NCBI RefSeq assembly: GCF_002775205.1
Contig: NC_036462.1
Coordinates: forward strand, 30,235,084 to 30,299,083
DNA length: 64,000 nucleotides
Reading direction: 5' to 3'
DNA from: Xiphophorus maculatus
Taxonomy: Eukaryota > Chordata > Actinopteri > Cyprinodontiformes > Poeciliidae
Shown: positions 12,945 to 22,300 of the stretch, in pieces
Numbering within the stretch: the stretch's first letter is position 1
How the letters are laid out: every line of letters starts with the position of its first letter
Notes under the pieces: model-generated
What the model was told of the DNA's origin: nothing
Databases searched by the model: none
The model's input: only the letters and a program-made list of their open reading frames with translations
Made by a program: the position numbers and the translations under genes

Positions 12945-13363
12945 ATCCAGATATTTTAATTCATTTTAAATCAGATCTGGGGAGTGGTATCATTAGAATT
13001 ACCGTTGTGTAGATCCGATTATCATGTTTCAGAAAATAAAAGCACCTAGTTGAAAAATCTAAAACATTCCTAAAGTACATATTAAATCTAAGAACTGAAA
13101 AAAAAAAACATGGACGTTCCTAAATGAATGTTACGCTCTGCAAATATGGATCAAGCATTTCTTACGCCTCACCATGAAAACCCCTTGGCAGATATCAACC
13201 CTGACCCAAAGAGTTTGCGCATCTTAACCCGCGTCTCTATTTTATTATGAAAACCTGTTAAAGGAAGGCGGTTTGGTTTGTTGCTGCGTTTCATTATCAG
13301 CTTAAAGCTGCCAGTCTCGTTCTGTGTCAGGCAGCTCATTCCTCTGACTGACAGCTCGCAGTC

Positions 13364-16300
13364 ATGATGCTGTGGAGTTCAGTGTTGCTGGTTCTGCTCG
13401 GACCCTCTGGGCCTCTGTGGGCTCAGCGGCCGCCTACAGTGTTCGTCGATCTGGACCTGAGTCCGGAACAGCGATGGGAGCATCTTCAGGAAGCTTTTAA
13501 TACAGATTTAATGAAAAAAGCTGCACAGATCCTCATTAGGTAAGTCCTTTTATGTTTGTGTATAAATAAAAGTCACACATTTACGCATGTAGACACCAGT
13601 TTGGAATAAATAAAAGAAAGTGGGCTTAAAATGTTAAACACACAGACTGAGGGAATGTAAGCAACATCTAAGCATTCAAAAAAAGTTTTCAGCTCAGTTT
13701 AATATTTTAGTTTTCATAAACACCTTTGTAGAACAGAGAGGTAAAGATGTAGATTTGTATATAATTTTTTTTCTACTATATTTATTATGCCAGGAAATAT
13801 TCTATAAATGGAGCGGGCTATTTTGTTCCCTTTGTTACACAAGTTACTATTTGTGTTAAATTATTCCAAGCTTCTTTGGATGTCCTACAGGACACCGTTT
13901 TATCTTAATGGTGTGAGATTTGTTGACACGTAATCACTCTGAAAGGACATCAAACTGTGTCAAACTTTTCGGAAATCTTGGTAACTCATCGGATAAAACA
14001 TCAGAAATGTGACCTTGACTGTAGTGTGTGTGGCCTTTTGGGAGACGTCAGAACAAGAAAAAGTTTCCCGTGGCTGGTTTGAACTTAAACTTAAATGCAT
14101 CGCTTGAAGAAGAAATAGTCAACATATTACTTCTTATGGATTGTTCTCTAGCCCACAAACTGGGTCACAATTTTTTGACCCAAGTTAAAGCTTCTCCATC
14201 TTGGTTCTAACAGCAAATGACTTCAGGTTATAGGTGGGACCTAGCACTTTTTGTCTGTGGGTTGTGGACTACAAAAAATAGTTGGTAGAAATGGCTACCT
14301 GGTGTCTTCCCTGTCAAACGGTCTTGGTCTTGTCTAGAATTTGGACGTGCTGGACTTATCAAAGTCAGCTGCAACATGCATTTGAAACAGCAAATTGGTG
14401 TGAAAGTCTTGGTTTTTACTTTGAAATTCTCAATGCTGCTACCTGTGTCCCAAGGATGCAAAATCTAGACGGATAAACATTTTCTAGTGTACATCTATGG
14501 ATTTTCTTTCCCCTGTTTGTACAACGCAGAGAAAAGACTGATTAGTGAAGTCCTCCATGTCCAACCGGTGCCTCTGCTCACTCTGCCTGCAAGCTAATGC
14601 TACGCCAGTTTTCAATTAGCAGGGTGCTGTGTCATTTGTGCGTGTAGAACACTTCAAACTTCATCATTGTTTCAAATGTGACAATAAATAAATAAGTGTG
14701 TACTAGCAACAGACAGATTATTATTCAATCATCATTATTATTATTCAAAATTTGTTGAACTTATTTTGTGAAAAGAAAATTCTGTGTCCATTGGTAGGCC
14801 TTCACCCTTAGACACGGAGACAATATCTTCTATTATCCACATGTAAACAATAACCACGATGCTTTTTATCTATGTCAATAGTTCACAGGTTCCAAACTGG
14901 CTGCATAAGGCAACTAGTCCTATTGTGATGTCCCTGGAAAAACACATTCCCCAGCCGTACGCTGGGGAAATCCGTGGAATAGCCAGCATGATGAAAATGA
15001 ACCTCGCTGATGTCGTCATCCTCAACTTTGCGTATGAATTTACTGCGTACGTAACGTTTCATGTCTGTTCATATAGTTGTGAGTACATCCAGGACTCAAA
15101 TGTTCACGTCTAAGCAGGAATGAAAGCAACATGTCAGAAAGCTCACGAGGCTCATCCACTGTTTCCATCCGCAGTTACTGCACAAGCATCGTGGCTCAGG
15201 ACGAGAACGGGAACATCTACCACGGCAGGAATTTTGATTTTCCACATTCAATTCTGAGGAATCTAACCATGAATGTTGTCTTCTTCAAAAACGGGGAGGT
15301 ATGATATGCGTTTATACTCATTAAGCAACAGAACTGTTAAAGGAGCCATGTTGATCATAAAGTAATCTCCCGATTTTGAGTTACCACAATGTCAAATTCA
15401 TATCAGCATTCAAAATACTGAAGTGGTGGTTTAGCTTTTCAGGAAGGTTCTGAAAATCACAACCCCAGTTTAAAAGTGTCTTATCTCAAAGAAAAAGTTT
15501 TACAAACAAGCAAGTCAGAGAGTATGCTTCAACCCAATTAATTGTCAAACAAATTTGGCTTTGCAAAAAATCTAAAGTGGGTCAGATGCAGTCTCAACAA
15601 TTAAATACTTAGTTTATTACACTTTATTAAATTGTGCCTCTCTATTGATATTATTGGCCAAAATTTTAAAGGCTAATGTTATCTTAACTGGCTTTCTGGT
15701 GTGGAATAATGGCAGTAACATAACCAACTGACATTAACATTATTATGCATTGTCTCTTATGTCATCCACTGAACATCTGTTCAGTGATGTCAGTGAATTA
15801 TGGTGGCCTGTGAAAAATGTTGAGGCTCCTTCTAGTATGTTCTCTAACCAACAAACTTAGTCACAACTTTTGCTTGCTTACCCAACATATGTCTCAACAG
15901 CATTAAACCAGCATTATGGTTAAAGAAATAACTCAGATATTTTTGTGTATAAGAATTTATAGCTTGTTAGTCATTTTTGTGAATGATAAAATTGTCTGTT
16001 TGTTACAAAGTTAGCTCCTCAACCATCAAATGAATACTATAACTTTTTAGCTAGTGTTGAAGCTAAGTATCCCTAGCTTCAATGTCCATGACATTATCAT
16101 GGACATTATCAATGTCCATGATAATGTCCATCATTATCATGGATGGACATTATCATGGACATTATGATAATGGACTTCTCTGTCTCTTCTTTAATCCAGC
16201 AGTTCCTGGCACAATGTTTGGTGAAAACTAGCTAAAAAAAATGTCTTAAAGGCTGTGGTGGATAAGCAATAAGCTAATCATGTCCTGTTTATTTCTCTTG

Positions 16301-18930
16301 TTGGAAAACAAGAAAAAGCTAGCACGGTAGCTGTGTTCATATTCATGTTGCATTCGTTTTCACAGAAATTATTGCCTAAGTTATCGTTAACTATGAGTTT
16401 GCGTACTGTATTGGTGAGCAGTACCTTGCTGTTAGCTTACTAGACGACAGCAGGCTAGTCTTCAAAACACAGTTGGCTAAATGACCTCATTTAGCACCTG
16501 AAGCTGGATGAGTGACACATAGTAACATATTTGTATGGATATTAAATTATAGCTGGTGAACTAAAATGCTTGTGTGATTCTTTCGTTGATGCAACTTTCT
16601 AGCCAGCGTACTTTGGAACGTCACTAGCCGGTTATGTGGGGCTTTGGACCGGAATGAGTCCATACAAGTTCACTGTGTCTGGCAACCAGCGAGGTAAGAC
16701 TGTTGACAGTAGCTGCTAAATCTTTTCTGCTTAAGTTGAAAAACCTTAGCAACACTGCAATTTCGCATGTGCAGTGTTTCCATTAAATAAGAATTGAAAT
16801 TAAAATCACATAAATAAGCTTGTTCACTTGGTAAGTCATGGAATAGCAATGACGGAAGTAAATAGTTACACAAAATATACGGTGTTCATAATTCAGCCAT
16901 GGCGCTAGTGCTCACCAAGACGTCACCGTCTTCTTCAGGAATTGGAGTGACAGACTCCCTATAGTTGGGAGCGGCTACGTAGGCGGCGTTTTGGGGAAAA
17001 TGTAGCCTGCGATTTTACAGAAGAGCTATGGATTCAACATGTTCGTATGACACACAACTTTTTATGAGCTGTGCGATTCTAGGAGAGCTCTGGTGGAGCC
17101 AGTGGCACTTTGTTTAAAAAAAAAAACATCCTCCTGCTACTTCCGGTCGTCGCCTTCGACATTTCATCAGTAGCAACATCCGGCTTTTGATCATGTGACT
17201 CGTGATGCGAAAATAGTGTCTCCACTGTAGTTTGGTAAAATTCATAAATTTCAATATGGCTGAAAACAGCCATATTGAAATCGTCCTTCCTCGTCATGTA
17301 TCAAAAAACATGAGGGTTTTTTTTAATTGCCGTGTTTCCATTAAGCATACTTATCTTCCTAACTTCAATTTGCGCAATTCTATAGTTAATTGAAACGCAT
17401 TTACTGTCATGCCTGTTCATCCCTAAACTTATTTTTCATTCCTAAGAAACGCAGGTTTGGTCAAACTGGTGGAAGAATGTTGTGTCTGCCGTCTTTGTCC
17501 ACAACTTCCCGGTCAGCTGGCTTGTTAGGGTGGTGAGTAAATTACAGAATATTGAGGGATAAGAAAAGCGGCATGACATCACGTCGAAATCAAATTGTTG
17601 GTGTGGTACTCACGCAGACCCTGGAGGAGGCCAAAGACTTTGAGGATGCAGTCACACGTCTGTCCAAAACCCCCCTCATCACCGGGGTGTACTACATCGT
17701 GGGCGGGGTGCGAGCGGGAGAGGGGGTCGTCATCACCAGAGACCAAAAGGGCCCCGCTGACATCTGGCCCCTGGAGCCTTTAAATGGAGGGTGAGGAGAA
17801 TCTGGTGAGAGTCGGAGCACCAATGAAGCAACATGTAACCCTTCCTCGTTTGCTTAGATGGTACAGAGTGCAGACGAACTTTGACCACTGGCTTCCTCCT
17901 CCTAAAAGAGTCAATCGAAGGTTAGTCGTCTCACAGAGTGATGACACATCCATGATATTTGGTTTCTATTCTTACACTGCTGTCACGTGATCACTTCTTA
18001 GGGATGTAGTCAGGAAGAAACTGGATGCCGTGGGCCAAAATCGCATATGTATGGATAAACTTTACCAGGCAAGTAGTGAAGAGGTCATGCGAGTCACAGC
18101 TCATTTTATGAATATGTGGATTAATATAATAATGTAGCACTTTTCTCCAGGTTCTGTCTCTGCCTCGTGTGTGCCTCAGGTGAGGGTGAAATGATTATTA
18201 TTTTTATTCCTGTCGTCTTTTGTTACCCAGCAGTTGTTGTTGCTAAAGTGGTGAAGAACCACACAGACCAGCAACGGCCATCAACCTATGTAGGAATGTT
18301 TGTGCCTCGTTAGCTTTTTCAAATTTTGTCACAATATAATCAAAACATTCATTTGTCTATTAACAGAATTGTTCTGACATCTGAATAAAAAGCAGTTAAT
18401 TTAAAACCGGTGAATGCTGGTCATGCATTCCACAAATCTATAGAAATAGTGGGGAAAAAGAGAGCTATACCTTAGAAGGCTGAATTGCAATAAAAAGTGA
18501 TTTTGCATTCAACTTATTTAGGTTGAATGTGAATGCACTCTGCATTTGTCATGACATATCTGTAAATAAAACCTGAAACCTCTGCATTATGCAATACTTT
18601 GTGTTGTCTACACCTAGAATCTTAATAGAAATGCTTGAAGTTTGTGGTTGCAATATGAAAAACCTGTAAAAATGTTTAAGGCGTATCTGTACCCGTGTTT
18701 CAGTCATATTTTAATGTCTATAAACGCATCCTTAAACATCTTGTTAGATGTGTGACAGTGTATCTATATGTTTTTGATCAAACCATCAGAACTACAATCT
18801 ACACAACAATCATGAGTGCAGCAACCCCGCGGGAGTACACTGCAGTTCTCAGACAGAAGGTATTGCAATTACATCTAAAATGTTATTGAAAATGGTTGGC
18901 ATTATTCCACACAACTCACGCTATTTTTTT

Positions 18931-19002
<72 letters not shown>

Positions 19003-19029
19003 AAGGGCTGCCCGAAGAAGACCAAGTGA
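13364..19029 (+). CDS. naaa: N-acylethanolamine-hydrolyzing acid amidase, tandem copy 2 (11 coding exons, 355 aa)
   Basis: Second full naaa paralogue, same strand. Coding exons: 13364-13539, 14882-15046, 15175-15298, 16603-16693, 17447-17532, 17618-17790, 17858-17920, 18002-18068, 18151-18179, 18790-18859, 19006-19029. Exons 2-10 have exactly the lengths of copy 1 (165/124/91/86/173/63/67/29/70). Signal peptide residues 1 to about 21, starting MMLWSS; the second ATG (13367) could serve as start. Nucleophile Cys116 follows Tyr (copy 1 and human have Phe). Arg132, Asp135 and Asn279 are kept. Intron 8 again starts with GC. Exon 5 begins after an AG at 17445-17446, chosen because it keeps the length and frame of copy 1. 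A CT microsatellite abuts the last exon. The catalytic set is complete, so it is probably active. Exons 6-7 are nearly the same as copy 1, unlike exons 1-5. Confidence 0.92.
13540..14881 (+). other. Intron 1 of naaa copy 2
   Basis: A 1.3-kb intron, donor GTAAGT and acceptor caatag, much shorter than the 3.8-kb intron 1 of copy 1. No repeat family or nested gene was recognised in it. Confidence 0.7.
16081..16175. repeat. Interlocking direct and inverted repeats of ATGGACATTATC
   Basis: Within intron 3 of naaa copy 2 the 12-mer ATGGACATTATC and its complement GATAATGTCCAT alternate several times over about 95 bases, so that many pairs of arms are palindromic. The stretch can fold into several alternative hairpins or cruciforms. 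It is not part of any family seen elsewhere in the window. Confidence 0.85.
17248..17281. repeat. Perfect 15-bp hairpin, 4-nt loop
   Basis: ATTTCAATATGGCTG (17248-17262) pairs exactly with CAGCCATATTGAAAT (17267-17281) across an AAAA loop, in intron 4 of naaa copy 2. A related 'ATTTCAATATGGCCG' string occurs at about 28986-29000, so the arm belongs to a dispersed repeat. Confidence 0.9.
18930..19000. repeat. (CT)n microsatellite abutting the last naaa exon
   Basis: About 65-70 bases of nearly pure CT units end just before the acceptor taaag of the last coding exon of naaa copy 2 (starts 19006). The microsatellite therefore serves as the polypyrimidine tract of intron 10. Confidence 0.95.
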
Positions 19030-19071
19030 AGTGACCAAAAAGGAGCAGGGAGTGATGAGTGAATGTTTGAA

Positions 19072-19129
19072 AATAAAATTAATACAACTCTTACAGAGAC
19101 ATCTGGCTTTATCCCAAAAGATCAATAAA
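19072..19129 (+). other. Poly(A) signals for naaa copy 2
   Basis: AATAAA at 19072-19077, 43 bases after the stop codon, and again at 19124-19129 before a poly-A run. The 3' UTR would be very short (under about 130 bases), leaving little room before arl8b. Confidence 0.6.
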
Positions 19130-19229
19130 AAAAAAAAAAGTAAAAAAAATTAGTGAATGTTGTGGTTTCTTTCTATTTTTCCCCTTCGGCATGAATGTAA
19201 TGTTTGATAAAAAAAAAAAATGGTTGCCA

Positions 19230-19251
19230 CCATTAGATGGCAGCATAGAGG
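19230..19251 (+). promoter_or_regulatory. CTCF-like motif between naaa copy 2 and arl8b
   Basis: CCATTAGATGGCAGCATAGAG differs by one base in its core from the vertebrate CTCF consensus form CCACTAGATGGCAGC. Motif match only. Such sites are also spread by fish repeats. Confidence 0.4.
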
Positions 19252-19385
19252 GGCGGTTTGGTAAGAACGTGAGGCGAAGAAGAAGCGGGAGCGGACGCCT
19301 GTCTGTGGGTCACCTGATATGACAAAGCAGTAGTTAGCGGCTTTCTTCCAGACGGCGACAGACTGCGGTTACTGACTCCTCCAAG
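19252..19385 (+). promoter_or_regulatory. Probable arl8b promoter and 5' UTR
   Basis: A short GC- and CpG-richer stretch between the CTCF-like motif and the arl8b start codon, without a TATA box. It holds a GTCACCTGAT E-box-like site at 19309-19318, one base from the CLEAR element bound by TFEB on lysosomal genes. The spacing leaves at most about 250 bases for promoter and 5' UTR after the naaa poly(A) signals. The transcription start is not determined. Confidence 0.45.
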
Positions 19386-22300
19386 ATGCTGGCCCTCATT
19401 AACAGACTGTTAGACTGGTTCCGGTCGCTGTTTTGGAAAGAAGAGATGGAGCTCACGTTAGTCGGACTTCAGTACTCTGGAAAAACCACATTTGTCAACG
19501 TGATTGCCGTAAGTAGCCAGCGTTAGCGAAGACGCATAAAGTGGGCCCAGGCTACTACCTGGGAGAGGGCGAAGGTGTCTAAAACAATACATCTTTTTTT
19601 TGCAACTTCTAGGACGGGGGGTGGGAGGGAACATATTTGCAAGAAAAGATGCTTTTGGTTGTGTTTGCGTGAGACGAAGCGCAGGAGGAGTAACTCTTTG
19701 AAACAGCTGGTGTTGGAGAATGACGAAGTTCTCGGTATGACTGTGTGCTTACTAATACGCCGGGTCATGTGACCGCGCTGTCGCAGCTTTGTAGCGGCTC
19801 CCAGTGTGTCCACAACACCGGTCTGGGCTCCTGGCTGAAAACAGGCCGTTTATGTTTGCTCTGGAGTGACCGGGGCTAAAGTTGACAACCATAAGTTTTT
19901 AGGTTCTTCTTGAGAAAAAAAAAAGAAGAAGACTCTATGCTCATTTAGTGCCGGGTGTTTCTTGAGTTTTTGTTAGCACCTGTTTATATTCTCCACCAAG
20001 AAATGCTGCTCACCTCACCCACTGTCACAGTTCTGGCCAGCTACTCTCCAATGCAGTTGGACCTGTTTAGTAATCCTTAGGAATTAGAGGAAAGGCTAAA
20101 CGAGTTTGAAGAAATGGTGTGAGGCAATAGTCCCGCAATTAAAGGTTATCCAGCTGCTTAGGTGTACCAACCAGACTTTCCTGCAAAATTAATCAAAAAT
20201 AATGTGACATATTCTCAGTCACCTGTAGAAAAACATGTCATTGTCAGCCCCTCCCCGCCCCCCTCCACATGTCTCTGACGTCACACCAGGCAGCTGATCA
20301 GAGTTGTTTTCAGTACTCCATTTTCTATTTTCTGAATTATTGTGGTTTCCAACTGAATTACTTTTATGCTTCTATTCAAATGCATCCCTCATAAATGTTT
20401 ACTGCATTGTCTTAGCCGGGCTGTTTTGACCCAAGTTCAAGACGAGCTTCACTATCGGCTCTTATTTAATCTACTGATTAGACTCTTTTCAGAATGTACT
20501 GTCATGTTGTATAAGCTGAAAACAAAACAGAAATGTTAGATTTTTAGGCCAGTTAACGTTATGACAGGCTACCAAGGTTTTAAAGTTTCTTAACCTTTAG
20601 ACTAGATTAGTGCACTGCCTACCAGCTGCCTGAAAGAATGCTAATAATACACTTTTCTCTTTTTCTTTTCCTGCTTACAAGAAAAGAGAAAAGTGTAAAA
20701 AATATTTCTGATTGCAAAAGTAGGAAAAAGAAAAACATAGGCAGCGACAGGTGTGGAAACTACACACTCATCACAAAGGTAGCTTCTAGCTGCATGTTAA
20801 GTAGTTGACTGCAGGCTAGCGACCGGAACTGATTCATAATTATCCATCCGACACCAGCTTATTAGACTTGTCACTGTGTGAAGAGAAGGACAACAAAAAT
20901 CTTTAATATTTGGTGCAATAAGTTTAAAAAGTATTATTACATTTAATTATGAGTAGGGGTGCACCAGCAAACAGCCGCAGCTTTCTTAATTTTGGCAGAT
21001 TGTCTGATGCTTGCATGGGAAACAATGAGTTTTCAGACCAAAAAAAATCTGTATCTGCCAAAATTAGAATGTTAAAATCTTTCTAAAAATCGGTGATCGG
21101 TCAGAAATCTACAATCGGTGCAACTCTAATTCTGATTATAATGGTAAAAATGAATAGTTTATGCAACTTTAGCAACATCAAGGATAATTGTTGTTTTTCT
21201 GATTGGGGGGGAGTAAATTCTCTACATATTGTGCATATCGGTGCTATTCTGGCTCATTTAGATTATAGCCTGAGCTTGTTTAAATTGGCACTGGTTTATC
21301 CAGTTCACTTAATACCTCAAAAACATATTATAATATTCATAAGTGAGTAAAATGACGCGAGTCTGTTTGTAGAACTACTTTTCCCTGCAGGCGTGGGTCA
21401 GTTTGACAACAATACTTGTCTTCCATTCTCTCTGCTCGCCCTCAGACTTTCTGAGCCGTTTGTACCACAAGACAAAAAGACGGTCTCAGCATAAAGCTCG
21501 CTCTATAAAAACGTTCAGATGATGAAGACGTGTCCATAAAACGTTAAAAATATAGATTTCTTTTTTTCCCCCCTCACTCAGTCCTGCATACTCACTGGGT
21601 TTTAGCCAAGCATCTGGTTTTGTAACTTCTCATAAATGTGTTTAAACTAGAATGTACAGAAACAAAACGTTGAGGAGGCGTTCCTTCCTAGACCAATGAC
21701 ATCACACCAGCCGTCATACTGGTGATTAGTGGAGGTAAAACATTTCCCAAAGCAGCTAGGGGGAAATTATGCCCATCGATTAGAAACTATTACTGATCTA
21801 ATTCATATCCACAATCCTGCTCACTCATAGATTTTAGATCAAATGGCACCATGACGACTTGCTCAGAGATGCAAGTCATCCACTTTTTCTCTAACATATT
21901 GTGCTTTTTTTCGCCCCTCTCTCTCTCATACAGTCGGGTCAGTTCAGTGAAGACATGATTCCCACAGTCGGTTTCAACATGCGGAAAGTCACTAAAGGCA
22001 ACGTAACAATAAAGGTAAGCCAGTAAACATGGGGCCAATTTCTGTTTTCCTAAAGATTTGGGCTTTTGATTTTATGTTGGAAATATGAAACAAATTCTAC
22101 TGTGAGCACAACAACAAACTAAATGTGCAGTATTTTAATAAAGCACAAGAAAGCAGTCTTGATTGTTGTAGGTGAGGATATGAGTCACACCAAATTGGTG
22201 CACCTTTCTGTGCTTTAGCGCAAAAGTCACTGGATGTTTTTGGTCTTGTTTACAATGAGATTAAAAGTCAACAAAATAAGAGTTTTCTGTAGCCCTGTGA

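Larger units (their letters stand above)
10116..13363. other. Spacer between the two naaa copies
   Basis: No gene found. Contents: an AT microsatellite (about 10168-10200), an A-rich region at 10680-11260 that resembles repeat-derived DNA, a copy of the dispersed repeat family A (11352-11720), two perfect hairpins (11439-11472 and 12234-12268), an AT-rich stretch of degenerate 'TTTCTGAGAAATTTTC' type repeats (about 12345-12580), and an (AAAAT)n tract (12917-12944). The last 100 bases before 13364 are the proximal 5' flank of naaa copy 2. They show no clear TATA box. Confidence 0.6.
19509..21933 (+). other. Intron 1 of arl8b
   Basis: A 2.4-kb intron. It contains a 16-bp hairpin at 20648-20697 and a small hAT-like element at 20954-21128. 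The rest is unremarkable AT-rich sequence. Confidence 0.7.
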
